64,000 nt of DNA, taken from positions 496,001 through 560,000 of the forward strand of contig OY751488.1 in the NCBI GenBank assembly GCA_963565915.1, in the 5' to 3' direction. Below the pieces are notes generated by a model that saw only the letters and a program-made list of their open reading frames with translations, searched no databases and was not told the origin of the DNA. The position numbers and the translations under genes are program-made. This DNA is from Entoloma clypeatum (taxonomy: Eukaryota > Basidiomycota > Agaricomycetes > Agaricales > Entolomataceae). Below are positions 1 to 9,913 of this stretch, in pieces (position 1 is the stretch's first letter; each line of letters begins with the position of its first letter).

Positions 1-128
1 TGATGTAGTTGATTGAGTGGAGGGTATCCATGGTATTCAGACGTAACTCACCCGAGAATGAAATCTAGCTGGCGCCATAACCTTTTAATACACATAAATT
101 ATCACAAGGCCCTCTACTGCATAAGGGC

Positions 129-587
129 TTACCTCTGCGGGTCCTGAAGTGGCCTGTGGACCCAGAGCTCCCGCAGAAGATCCATAAGCTTGTAAATTCT
201 CGGTAAATAGCTTGAGACTAGAAAGGAAGGCGGCCTCGTGCCTCTTTGTGGAAAGAGCCTTTTGGCAATTTGTTGAAGGGGCTGTTCGGGACTTTGGCAT
301 TGGGTTGAAGTGGGTGTATCAATATTGCTAACTGACTTACTTTCCATCCTTATAAGCAAGATGAATAACAACAATACAATTCTAACATAGATGCTTGTTA
401 TTGTTGTTATATCCTCCGCACCATCGCCCTTCATGATTCGCGCATAGAACAGATCTCGGTGCCGACTCTCAACCAAAAATTCTTTTTGTTTAAGGCTCAG
501 TAATGTCACGTTGTTGCCTGGAAACTGGGCTGTTAACCATAAGTTATACTGTGTGACTATTTTGGTTTTACCTGTAAAGATCATCAT
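129..587 (-). CDS. unrecognised ORF with one hydrophobic segment
   Basis: This is an open frame of 152 codons on the minus strand. It contains a hydrophobic stretch (IYVRIVLLLFILLI) near the middle. A possible intron (GTAAGT donor about position 350, acceptor near 300) could splice it into a different downstream frame. I do not recognise the family. It lies downstream of the WD40/TM gene on the same strand and could be a separate gene or a remnant. Confidence 0.25.
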   Translation of the reverse strand: MMIFTGKTKIVTQYNLWLTAQFPGNNVTLLSLKQKEFLVESRHRDLFYARIMKGDGAEDITTITSIYVRIVLLLFILLIRMESKSVSNIDTPTSTQCQSPEQPLQQIAKRLFPQRGTRPPSFLVSSYLPRIYKLMDLLRELWVHRPLQDPQR

Positions 588-739
588 TATAAAAGCCTAC
601 AATTATTATTGCAAATGTTCGCAGGCATTTTATTGCCTATAGAGGAGAGTATGAATCTTGAGAATGTATTCAAGTGAACAAGGAATTTTGGTCTACCAAG
701 TAGGTACAATGTTTGACAACTATCCGATACTCTGGGGAT

Positions 740-1426
740 TTAGAGGTAGATCACGGGAGAGGCTGCTGTTGAAACCGCTTGCGCCTCGGGTGCGAGAAAG
801 ATTTCAAGGGGTCGGAGAGTACCTCCTCCAACCAGATAGGGAATGACAGTGTACTGGATGAATAAATAAAGTAGGAGAATGTTGAAAAAGATGAATAGGG
901 AGCCAATCAAGAGAAAGTAGGAGCCCCACTTCAGGTATTGAAATTTTTCAGGTGGAGAAGCCGTCGAAAGATCGGTTAATGCAGTGTTCTGTGAAAGTAA
1001 ACATGAACCAACCTGAGAGGCCATTGACGGCCGTTTGGGATACCAAATCTGGATGTGGGATTTCTCACCCAAGTTGGATGACACAGCAGCTATCACTTCT
1101 TTCTCAAAATTGCCAATTGCCTGCGGAATTGTTAGTGTCAGCAAATGAACGAGAAAAGTGCTTACATCAACAACCTGGACGCGACCCTTGCTCTTATGTT
1201 GTAAACAGCGGACAGGCTCCCCCGTAGCACAGTCATAGACGCCAATAACTCCATCATCGCCGCCCATGACTACCCAATTGAAAGTTTGTTGAGCAAGCAT
1301 GATTTGAAGAGGTACATTGACGGTTATCATGTGATTGTAATGCCGCACCCGCTGCATTGTGCAGAGTGAATATAAATCTATGCCGTTCAAAAGGTTTGAG
1401 ACAAAGAGACTGTCTCCGTCAAGCAA
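740..1426 (-). CDS. WD40-like protein with C-terminal membrane segment (3' exon, gene interrupted)
   Basis: The frame starts with a segment (SLFVSNLLNGIDLYSL) followed by a WD40-type blade (VVMGGDDGVIGVYD) and a single strong transmembrane stretch (SYFLLIGSLFIFFNILLLYLF) near the C-terminus. Coding-like sequence continues upstream to about 1,575 (a frame containing YTIDPWSW), so this is probably a 3' exon. Its N-terminal segment closely matches a second copy at 22.3-22.7 kb, which shows a gene family. The gypsy element inserted at 1,632 sits just upstream and has probably separated this exon from the rest. I recall WD40 proteins with a C-terminal membrane anchor as a common repeat-rich family in Agaricomycetes; this is not verified and the function is unknown. 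Confidence 0.45.
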   Translation of the reverse strand: MLDGDSLFVSNLLNGIDLYSLCTMQRVRHYNHMITVNVPLQIMLAQQTFNWVVMGGDDGVIGVYDCATGEPVRCLQHKSKGRVQVVDVSTFLVHLLTLTIPQAIGNFEKEVIAAVSSNLGEKSHIQIWYPKRPSMASQVGSCLLSQNTALTDLSTASPPEKFQYLKWGSYFLLIGSLFIFFNILLLYLFIQYTVIPYLVGGGTLRPLEIFLAPEAQAVSTAASPVIYL

Positions 1427-1631
1427 TGAATGTCCTCTATAAATATTGTTGAGGTCGAGAGGGTGGGAACCAAAGATGGCCTACATTCTGGTTTGAACAA
1501 CTCGGCTCGACTGCCAACTCCATGGATCAATGGTGTACGCCATACTGTGACCAGTTGTTGAGATCAAAATGTATGATATCGATAGTAATCTTACATGGTG
1601 TGGGACTCAGTAAAGATGACAATAAGACTTT

Positions 1632-2046
1632 TGTAAGGGCGACCTTACAATCCAAGACTTGAACTCAGATACTTGCAAGGGAGATCCAAAGTTTAGATTG
1701 AGCAGTTGGATAACTAATACAACACATACCTTGCAAGGGAGATCCAAAGAGAAAGTTCTAAGGATTCCCCTGCAAGCTAGTTAGATAAATAGTAAAATGA
1801 GATGTGAAATAAAAGATAAAATGAGATGAATGAATGATGAGTAATGATTGGGAGTAGGGATGGGGGATGGATGGAAACAAGATGAATGATAGTACCTGTG
1901 ATCCGATGTCCAGAGCAGCGGATGGGCACGGAGTCATCGGATGCGGAGTCGTCGGATAAGATGTCGGAGGCAGCGGATACAATCGGAGGATGTCGGAGAT
2001 GGTGGAATAGAAAGGAAAGGAGAAGTGAAAAGTGGTTGCCCTTACA
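1632..2046 (-). repeat. 3' LTR of Gypsy-1
   Basis: This 415-bp repeat begins TGTAAGGGC and ends GCCCTTACA. It matches the 434-bp LTR at 7,269-7,702 along its whole length with scattered differences. It lies directly beside a polypurine tract on the element's coding (minus) strand. Confidence 0.9.
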
Positions 2047-2060
2047 TCACCCCCCCTTCA
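2047..2060 (-). other. polypurine tract of Gypsy-1
   Basis: On the minus strand the sequence GAAGGGGGGGTGA directly precedes the 3' LTR. This is the expected position and composition of the plus-strand primer of an LTR retrotransposon. Confidence 0.75.
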
Positions 2061-3118
2061 AGGCACGGCATCTCGACGTGTCAGGCGAAATGAGTCGAAT
2101 ATCGCAGTGGAGATCCGACACGGAGCTCCCAGATGACATTGGTAGAAGTCGCGGACTAGGCGCGGAGCGTGGACATTGTCTTCTGCTTCCCAGGAATTCT
2201 CTTCATAGCCATACCCCTTCCATTTAACCAAGAATTGAAGCTTGCCTCGATGCAGTCGGCTGTCCAAGAGGTTTTCAACATCGTACTCCAATTCTTCTCT
2301 GACTACCATCGGAGGCAGAGGAGAATGGACTTGGCGGCGGAAAGGGTTGTTGGGAACTAGTGAACGTTTGACGACGTGGAATACTGGGTGAATGCGGGAC
2401 ATGGAAGGGGGAAGGCGAAGTTCGTAGGCATGTGTTCCGACAGGTCGGACCACTGGGAAAGGGCCTACGTACTGATGTGCAAGTTTTTTTGTGGGTTGGG
2501 TGGTTTTGAGGTCTGATGAGTCTAGAAAGACCTTGTCCCCCGGGCGGAATGTCGGAGTGGTGCTCCGATGCTGGTTGTAGTATCGTGCCATGTCGTCTTT
2601 TGCCTTTGTCAGTGCTGCGCGAGCCTCCTCCAGAGCGGACTTCATCCGCTTGCTGAAATCCGCTACCGCCTCGATCTCCGTCTACTTCTCGCGAGGTTCG
2701 AATCCCATGCGCGGATGGCGGCTGGTGTCAATGTAGAATGGAGTTTGACGTGTTGATGCGTGAACATGGTTGTTGTATGCAAATTCAGCCATCGGAAGCC
2801 ATTCGTCCCAATCGTCTTGACATTCATTGACGAATAGGCAAAGATATTGTTCCAATCCTTGATTGACCCGCTCCGTCTGTCCGTTGTCCGTCCGACTGCG
2901 GATGGTAGGCTGTCAAGGCAGCAACCTTAATGCCAAGCAGCCTGTATAGTTCGCATGTGAACTTGGTGACAAACTGTGGTCCGCGGTCGGAAACAATGGC
3001 CTCTGGTAGTCTGTGGAGTTTCCAGACGTTTTGAACATAGGAGCGTGCAGTCCCGAGTGCAGAGATGTCGGAGTGCATCAGGATGAAGTGTCCCCACTTC
3101 CCTACTGAGCAGAATTGT
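2058..3118 (-). pseudogene. Gypsy-1 integrase C-terminal half plus chromodomain
   Basis: The minus strand encodes the second part of an integrase core (IVSDRGPQF, then TAYHPQSDGQ) from about 3,118 down to 2,870. After a frame break come the integrase C-terminal region (FRPGDKVFLDSSDLKT) and a chromodomain (LLDSRLHRGKLQFLVKWKGY, ENSWE). The frame changes near 2,870-2,650. The first integrase aspartate region is not in line with it; it lies in the inverted block at 3,120-3,622. The chromodomain places the element among chromoviruses. Confidence 0.85.
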
Positions 3119-3119
3119 T

Positions 3120-3622
3120 TGCAGTGCGAGCAATGCGTGGGGTAACTGTTCAAGGGGAAGAACGCGACGTCCTCCGCAAGGTCCGACAGGGAATCCGAGA
3201 GGGGCTACTGGAGGATAGTGTGGCGGAGGTTGTCAAAGCCCTTCCGACCGTCGGAGCGGGGTCCGTCCGAAGTGCGGAGTGGCGGCAAGCGGAAGGTTTG
3301 CTCTACTTCAGGGATCATATCTATGTTCCTAACAATCCCCAACTGCATCATTGGATCCTCGCACAACACCACGACACACCAGTGGCCGGACATCCTGGAC
3401 GGTGGAAAACCTTGGAACTGGTGGCCACACATGTCTTGTTTAATAGGTCAATACTGCAAGACATGCGACCTATGCCTCCGCACCAAGGTCCGACGCACTC
3501 CGCCCTCCGGAGAGCTCAATCCACTACCAGTCCCTACGGAGCGATGGCAAGTGACCAGTGTTGACTTCATTACTGAACTACCAGAAGCCCACGGCTACAA
3601 CGCTATCATGGTGGTAGTGGAA
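3120..3622 (+). pseudogene. Gypsy-1 inverted block C: integrase N-terminal zinc domain and start of core
   Basis: This block reads on the plus strand, opposite to the flanking integrase half. It encodes the linker after RNase H ([15 protein letters not shown]), the HHCC zinc-binding region ([11 protein letters not shown] ... [10 protein letters not shown]) and the first part of the integrase core ([20 protein letters not shown]). One frameshift lies near 3,425. It stops at about 3,622, exactly where the next block begins with reverse transcriptase. Its position (next to the integrase C-terminal half) is correct for gypsy order, but its orientation is reversed. Confidence 0.85.
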
Positions 3623-3624
3623 AA

Positions 3625-4744
3625 AACAAGTATCCGCTTCCGCTCATATCCAAACTGATCAATAAACTTCAACACGCTCAATACTTCACCAAACTCGACA
3701 TCCGCTGGAGTTACAACAATGTACGGATAAAACCCGGAGATGAGTGGAAGGCCGCTTTTCAGACCAATCGTGGACTCTATGAACCATTGGTGATGTTCTT
3801 TGGCCTCACTAATAGTCCATCCACATTCCAGACTATGATGAACGAAATCTTTCAGGACCTTATCACTGAAGGTGTAGTTTGTGTTTACCTTGACGATATA
3901 CTCATCTTCACGGAGACCCTTGCAGAACATCGGAGGGTCACACGGATTGTACTGGAATGACTTTGCGAACACAAACTCTATCTAAAACCAGAGAAATGCG
4001 AGTTCGAGCAAACACGCATTGAATACTTAGGCCTTATTATTGAACAAGGACACGTAGAGATGGATCCGGTGAAGGTAGCAGGGGTCACGGAGTGGCCTGC
4101 TCCAACAAACGTCCGAGAAGTACAGTCCTTTCTGGGATTCACTAACTTCTATCGCTGTTTTATTGAAGGGTTTTCGGACATTGCGCGCCCTCTTTTTGAG
4201 CTCACGAAGAAGGGGCACCTCTGGTCTTGGAAGGAGGGAGAAGTGTCCGCATTTGCGGAGTTGAAGCGGAGGATTATGTCTGCTCCGATCCTGGTCTTAG
4301 CTGATCATGGAAAGGAGTGGCGGATAGAAGCGGATAGTTCGGACTTTGCAACCGGAGCAGTACTGTCCCAACCAACAGAGGACGGTAAGTGGCACCCTGT
4401 CGCATTCTATTCCAAAAGCCTTAGTCCGGTGGAATGCAACTATGAAATCTACGACAAGGAGATGTTGGCAGTGGTCCGCGCATTGGAGGAGTGGAGGCAC
4501 TTTCTCAAAGGAGCGGAGAAGACAGTGGAGATTTGGACAGACCACAAAAATCTTGAGTATTTCATGACAGCTCAAAAACTAAATCGACGACAAGCTAGAT
4601 GGTCCTTATACCTCGCTCGTTTCGATTTCAAAATGCACCATCGACCTGGAAAGTCAATGGGCAAGTCCGATGCTTTGTCCCAACGAGCGGACCACGGAGA
4701 CGGATCGCGGGACAACGAAAACATCATCCTTCTTCGACCCGACT
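3625..4744 (+). pseudogene. Gypsy-1 inverted block B: reverse transcriptase core and RNase H
   Basis: The plus strand encodes the RT core ([15 protein letters not shown], then [17 protein letters not shown]), the catalytic VYLDDI box near 3,890, and RNase H (RIEADSSDFATGAVLSQ, YEIYDKEMLAVV, TDHKNLEYF). One in-frame TGA lies at 3,958-3,960. The block is otherwise open to about 4,744, where it jumps to protease sequence. Relative to gag and the LTRs it is inverted but in its correct place between blocks A and C. Confidence 0.9.
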
Positions 4745-5630
4745 CTCTACTCGAAAACTACAACACGCAATTCCGGTATACAACATTGACGGAACTCCGA
4801 ACGAGGCCGGAGCAATAACGGAGGTGTTGGACGTAGTGCTCCGCTATCGGGATCACTCGGAACGGACCCAGCTTGCAGTCACAAGTTTGGGAAAACAAGA
4901 AATCGTGTTAGGCTTCACTTGGCTCAAAGAACACAACCCCGAGGTAGATTGGGCTTCAGGGGAAGTGAAGATGAGCCGGTGTCCTGCACGATGTCAGACA
5001 TGCCAACAGGAGGCAGCCCAAGAGCGGAAGGAGCGGAAGTTTGAACAAGTCCGCATCCGAGCCTGTCGGATGGGTTCCACTCCGACGTCCGGTTTAGCGG
5101 AGGAGGCTCCACGTGGCCCATGGGTGGAGGATGTCACAGAAGGAGAGGAAGTGGAGGAGTTAGCAGAAGACGATGAGGAAGAGGATGAGTTTGAGGAGGG
5201 AGATTGCCTTTTTGTTGGAACAGTACCCACGGAGGCGGAGTTCATCCGCGCTTCATCCAATATCTCGCAACGTCTATTGGAGGCCTTCCTCAGTAACCAA
5301 AAACCCAAATCTTTCCGCGACTCCGTACCAGACCACTTGTTTGATTTCGAAGACGTATTCTCAAAGACCTCTTTCGACACCTTACTGGAAGAGCGAACGT
5401 GGGACCACGCCATCGAACTTGCTCCGGACGCCTCTCCAGCGGGTTGTAAGGTATATCCGCTCGCCCCGAACGAACAGAAAGAACTCGACGCGTTCTTGGA
5501 GGAAAACCTTGCAACTGGTCGGATCTGCCCTTCCAAGTCTCCGATGGCATCTCCGGTGTTCTATATCAAGAAAAAGGATGGCTCCCTTCGTGTTGTACAA
5601 GACTACCAGTCACTCAATGCCAAAACTATC
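4745..5630 (+). pseudogene. Gypsy-1 inverted block A: protease C-terminus and RT N-terminus
   Basis: The plus strand encodes the second half of the aspartic protease (TRKLQHAIPVYNIDGTPN, IVLGFTWLKEHNPEVDW), an acidic linker, and the RT N-terminal region (RTWDHAIELAPDA, SPVFYIKKKDGSLRVVQDYQ). It ends at about 5,630 after LNAKTI. The protease first half, carrying the DSGAT active site, is on the minus strand just above 5,630. The block is therefore correctly placed but flipped. Confidence 0.85.
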
Positions 5631-5956
5631 TGTTTCTCGACCAGAGTACATTCAATAAACGATCCTGTTGCCCCACTGTCGAGTAAGGCCTTTTGTGATA
5701 GTATGTCTTTAGTGTCGGTAGTTTCAAGAACTATGTCTAGTTTGAGGGAATTGTCGGAGCGAGCGGCTGCGGTGAGAACATATTGTTTTGGAAGCCGACG
5801 CTCCCACTTAGAGAAGCGGATGCGGATAGGGTTTGCGGAGTTGGGTGCGACTATGGGATCGTTTGCAGGCTTAGAGATGGAGGGTATAGGATCATATTGT
5901 TCCATAAATAAGGCAGCATAACGATTTTTAGTAGACAACGAGGGCGCACTGTTCAC
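5630..5956 (-). pseudogene. Gypsy-1 protease N-terminal part with DSGAT active site
   Basis: The minus-strand frame begins at the end of gag and contains ALLDSGATGSFIECTLVEKQ, the catalytic aspartate motif of retrotransposon aspartic proteases. The match stops at about 5,630, where the sequence switches to the inverted block A. The frame overlaps the gag stop in another phase, as is usual for a gag-pol shift. Confidence 0.85.
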
Positions 5957-7107
5957 TCATTGTGAGGAGGAAAATCCTCCTGTCCTCCCTCCGACTCCGC
6001 AGACTCCATGGGCGGAACGGAGTTGCCTTCCGCTGTGTCCTTGACCACGAGTTGTTCCATGATAAACTCGTCTTGTTCCTCCATCATCATGAATCGGACG
6101 TCGAAGCGAAGGGGGCATTCACGACTGAAGTGACCCGTTTTGTTACATCTGAAGCATGCATTGGCATTCTTGCCTTTGATGCGTGAAGTATCAATGTCCA
6201 TTGCATTAGGGTCCCTTGTCGGCGGAGCGGTTGCGGATGCGAGCGGAGCTGGACGTGGAGTGAATGGAATGTAGGGGCGAGGGAATACTGAGGTGCCAGG
6301 TACTCTTGGTCCGACAACGTTGCGGAAGGCGGATGTGCGGGTCGGAGCAGTGGCTTTGAAGGCTTTGTTGGCAATCCTATTGTCATCGTTGACTCGTGCT
6401 GCAGAGTACCACTCATCGGGGTTGTCGTCCGCAGGCCGTCCGTGGGTCAGGGTGGCAATCTCGTTCTGAATGTCGGAACGGAGACCATGGCGGAATTTGA
6501 GTACTATATTGGTATCCTCCTGATAGCCTGCTTTGTCAATGTAGTCTTTGAACTCATCAATATAGGTCTCGACATCCTGTTGACCTTGATAATAGGATTC
6601 TCCTTCGAGGATCAGTCTCGCGTCCTGTTCCTCATTCTTCGGAGTGAACTCCGTTGTAAAGACGGCGCGGAAGTCCACCCAAGTCCGATAAGGCGGAGCA
6701 CCGGTCCTCCGCTCTTGTCGGATAATGCGATCCGCAAAGCGTGCTGCACGTCCACTCTTCATGAAAGATAAGGCCCAATAAATTTTAGCGTGGTCGTCTG
6801 CGAACTGTTCCGGAGCCAGCCCCATAAACAATTCACAGGAGTTTAGAAAGGTCCAGCCATTTGCGCGCGATCCGTCGAAGTCTGACAGATTGGCAGGTTT
6901 TGCTCGACGCACACCCGGATTGGCCGGAGCAAGCGGAGGAGGTAGAGGTGCGGGTGTGGGAGCAGGTGGGATAGGTGGCGGAGCTGGGGCAGGAATTGTG
7001 TTGAAGGCAAGGACGAGTTGGTCAAGTTGAGTAGAGATATCAGCGAGAGTTTGACGTTGTTCCTGGAACTCGTGCTCGAGCTGTTCAAGGCGATTGGGGT
7101 CGTCCAT
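5953..7107 (-). CDS. Gypsy-1 Gag with CCHC zinc knuckle
   Basis: This is an intact frame of 384 codons on the minus strand, directly following the 5' LTR and leader. The first part is a coiled-coil region followed by a proline-rich linker. The retrotransposon Gag core (FTTEFTPKNEEQDARLIL, YIDEFKDYIDKAGYQ) is central. The C-terminal part carries one CCHC zinc knuckle (CFRCNKTGHFSREC). Gag packages the element RNA into cytoplasmic particles. It is unbroken, in contrast to the scrambled pol downstream. Confidence 0.9.
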   Translation of the reverse strand: MDDPNRLEQLEHEFQEQRQTLADISTQLDQLVLAFNTIPAPAPPPIPPAPTPAPLPPPLAPANPGVRRAKPANLSDFDGSRANGWTFLNSCELFMGLAPEQFADDHAKIYWALSFMKSGRAARFADRIIRQERRTGAPPYRTWVDFRAVFTTEFTPKNEEQDARLILEGESYYQGQQDVETYIDEFKDYIDKAGYQEDTNIVLKFRHGLRSDIQNEIATLTHGRPADDNPDEWYSAARVNDDNRIANKAFKATAPTRTSAFRNVVGPRVPGTSVFPRPYIPFTPRPAPLASATAPPTRDPNAMDIDTSRIKGKNANACFRCNKTGHFSRECPLRFDVRFMMMEEQDEFIMEQLVVKDTAEGNSVPPMESAESEGGQEDFPPHNE

Positions 7108-7268
7108 TACTATGCGCGGAGCAGAATCACCGGTTATGGAGAGGTAATTAGAAGAACTGGAAGGGGTGTGAGATGTATCGGAGTCAGACGCGGACGAAGC
7201 TACTCCGAAGCGCGGAATTGTGACAATGATGCAATCAGACCCGGTCCAATTAGATGAGAACTTTCTAC

Positions 7269-7702
7269 TGTAAGGGCGACCTTACGATCCAAGACTCGAA
7301 CTCAGATACTTGCAAGGGGGATCTGAAGTTTAGATTGAGCAGTCTGATAACTAATACAACACATACCTTGCAAGGGGGATCCGAAGAGAAGGTTATAAGG
7401 ATACCCTTGCAAGCTAGTTAGATAAATAGTAAAATGAGATATGAAATAAAAGATAAAACGAGACATATGAATGATGAGTAATGGTCGGGAGTAGGGATGG
7501 GGGATGAATGGAAACAAGATGAATGATAGCACCTGCGATCCGACGTGCGGAGGAGTGGAGGGGCACGGAGTCGTCAGATGCGGAGAGGTGGATAAGATGT
7601 TGGAGGCAGCGGATACAATCGGAGGGCGTCGGAGTACGTCGGAGGACATCGGAGATGGTGGAATAGAGAGGAAAGGAAAAGTGAAAAGTGGTTGCCCTTA
7701 CA
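7269..7702 (-). repeat. 5' LTR of Gypsy-1
   Basis: This 434-bp direct repeat of the LTR at 1,632-2,046 has the same TGTAAGGGC/GCCCTTACA termini. On the element's strand it lies upstream of gag. Confidence 0.9.
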
Positions 7703-8115
7703 GCCTTCAATGGTACTCTAAAAATATTGCTCAAGTCCCGATTTGGATTAAGGTTTGTGTGGTATGAACAACTGCTCGTGGGGCTGAATGAGAACAAGGC
7801 CTTTTCGCCGCAAGGTTCCTTGTGATGTGAATGACGATCACGCAATTTTTTGCCCCTCACAACCTTTGTGTTCCTAGTAATGAATCATGCGGTTGGATAT
7901 TGGACTATCATGAGGACAACATTTCCAAGGGCATGCTATTTGCCGGGTTTGTAGTCAACAAGACGGTATTCTCTCAAAATACAAGGGAACTCAGACAGGA
8001 ACAAGAGTTCATGCAAATATATTTAAGCACTGAAGGAAAGGGAAGGAAATTTAATGCAAAGACCTGACTGCCCAACTTGCCAACATGAACCCTATCCCAA
8101 CATCTGTAAGTCTAA
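7703..8115. other. interval between Gypsy-1 and the transposase remnant
   Basis: The plus strand holds a 78-codon frame at 7,831-8,067 (VFSQNTRELRQEQEFMQIYL) that I do not recognise. This interval may be the other side of the gene interrupted by Gypsy-1. No clear feature is visible. Confidence 0.3.
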
Positions 8116-8382
8116 ATGATAACACACTCCAGCTCTGTCATCCACATGCTAAGAGATTGTTTTCAGAACAAACTTGGAGTCCTCATTCTGAGGGCGAAGG
8201 CAGGCAATGTGATGTGGGAACTATCTGAGTTCGTAAATTCACCCGAAGGTCCCAGTGACATGCTGGTGGTAGGAGTGATACCAGGTCCAAGGGAAGGGCC
8301 TTTTGTTGAGGAAGTCGAACATTTCCTGCAACTGTTGTTCATAGAGATGCTAAATGGGGCAGTGAACCTCGTAGCATTGTGA
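8116..8382 (+). pseudogene. possible Tnp2/CACTA-type transposase fragment
   Basis: The 88-codon frame contains VVGVIPGPREGPFVEEVEHF. This resembles the 'IPGP.eP....inhfL.PLv.dl' segment that I recall from fungal Tnp2-like (EnSpm/CACTA) transposases. No catalytic residues can be placed and the fragment has no ends. It is a low-confidence remnant. Confidence 0.35.
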
Positions 8383-8504
8383 TTACTTCTGAAGCAAAGA
8401 TGGTCCTACTTATTATCTAGTTACGACGAGCTAGTCTCATACCAAGAACCCTCAGACGTAGAATTTTGTGAGCCTAAGGACAAGCAAACTAAAAGTCAAT
8501 GTAT

Positions 8505-8990
8505 AGGGAAGGAGCAAGTGGAAAAGGTGCTAGCGGACTTTGAAATCGACATCATGTAGTGAACGAGATTATCTAAACTCAAGGCGTTCACTATTTGTGG
8601 CAACAATCGGCTTCGGCAACTTCCTTTCACTTCTTGTCCACTCACTCCTCTCATCATCGCTATGTACTATTATCGCCGTCATCTTTAGGACAATCTGAAT
8701 AGTTGCGCCCATGCTATAATAGTTCAAATGTTCATTGACAAACGCAAAATGAAACCAATTCATAGTACTCTTGGACTCTAAGTTAGTTTCTTCAGCTTTA
8801 ATGCAACTTGGAGGTGATTAAATGTATTGTCATATTGTACCAGCCTTACAACGTCAGGAAGATGGCCAATACAGATACCATGCCTGAGGTGAGCTCACTT
8901 GCTTAATGACAATGACAGAAATTGACTGCGAAATCTTCCAGTTGTCTCTAATCAATACCTAGGTTTCTGGGCATATTCGGCATGCCAACC
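8505..8990 (-). repeat. dispersed repeat family, copy I, with conserved stem-loop
   Basis: This copy aligns by eye over about 450 bp with copies II (20,199-20,640) and III (23,091-23,600). On the minus strand it carries a degenerate reading frame (8,569-8,763) with FAFVNEHLNYYSMGATIQ. The matching copies end in KEIAEA and a TAG stop. That TAG is the first base triplet of a perfect 9-bp stem, TAGTGAACG/CGTTCACTA (8,557-8,565 with 8,585-8,593), so the stem-loop sits at the 3' end of the reading frame. Function unknown. Confidence 0.55.
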
Positions 8991-9913
8991 TTCACCAGCC
9001 TTCTGTTGCCAACCACCAACTGGTAACACATCACTATATATGGTAACAATTTCCTATCACCTATTGTTGAAGCATCCTGACAAACAGCTGTTGGATTCGA
9101 GCTTCTATAACTAATTGGTCCATCGGTGTGTTCTGTCCATTACCCATAATGCCTCAACTCACTCCTAGGCCCATCTGTTGTTATCACCCTTATCGTCGAC
9201 CTCTTACCTTGCACTCGGTTTTCGCCCCTGAACGGCCATGTCACCCAGCACATTCATTGTACACAGTGTATCCTATGGATTCCGACTTTGCCGCTTTCGA
9301 TCCCCCTTGGCCACTATTGCAGCCGACCAGCAGACCCTCAGCCATAGCTTACTTCTCCACCCATACGGCCATTCAAGAAAAGAAACCAAAACCTTCGGGA
9401 GAGGTCGGATGTAAAGATGGTTGAGTTACAGCCTTGTCGAAGTTCTCGCATGGCCTGCCAAAATTTACAAGGAAATACAAGTAAGCCTTATCATTACAGT
9501 TCATTTATGGGCTCCTTTTGATGGTCTTCTGATGCAGGCAACCATCCATGAGCTCGCAAAGGAACGATGAATGCCTGTCCAGACCTTTGCCCAACAAACA
9601 TCGGCAGATCTGGATGCCTTCTATGCTGAGGTGGCTTCATTGCTTCTGTTTCTCACATTACAAGCACTGATTAGCACCTCAGGTCAATGAGAAATATCTG
9701 TACCTGTCTACTACTTATCACAGTGATTGGATGACGGCCTATTTCCTACGGATGTATTTAAAGAACAGAGTCCAATCTAAAAGGAAGTAGAAATACGCTA
9801 CATGCACATTGTATAGACAATTGTATGATCATTTAACTTGGGACAAAAAACAATATCATGACAACCTTAATATCTTATTTATGGTGGCGGTGGTTGCCAT
9901 GGCCCTCTAATTA
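8991..9913. other. intergenic / decayed coding fragments
   Basis: A 98-codon plus frame (9,128-9,424) and short coding-like pieces near 9,540-9,790 (SADLDAFYAEVASLLLFLT, then NEKYLYLSTTYHSDW) suggest a decayed transposase-type gene. No family can be assigned with confidence. Confidence 0.25.

Larger units (their letters stand above)
1632..7702 (-). mobile_element. Ty3/gypsy chromovirus with internally scrambled pol (Gypsy-1)
   Basis: Two direct repeats (1,632-2,046 and 7,269-7,702) begin TGTAAGGGC and end GCCCTTACA, so they are LTRs with 9-bp inverted ends. On the minus strand the order is 5' LTR, gag, protease N-terminus, a scrambled pol centre, integrase C-terminus with chromodomain, polypurine tract, 3' LTR. 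The two LTRs differ by many substitutions and about 19 bp in length, so the insertion is old. No convincing 5-bp target duplication is seen (acttt on the left, gcctt on the right). The pol centre is on the opposite strand to the rest; see the separate block entries. Confidence 0.9.

Noticed and set aside
2511..2540. CTGATGA followed by a short hairpin, resembling a hammerhead core
   Set aside because: No GAAA follows the hairpin and no stem III or cleavage site can be built. The bases encode integrase residues of Gypsy-1 on the other strand.
1627..7707. Target-site duplication for Gypsy-1
   Set aside because: The flanks acttt and gcctt do not match well enough to claim a duplication.
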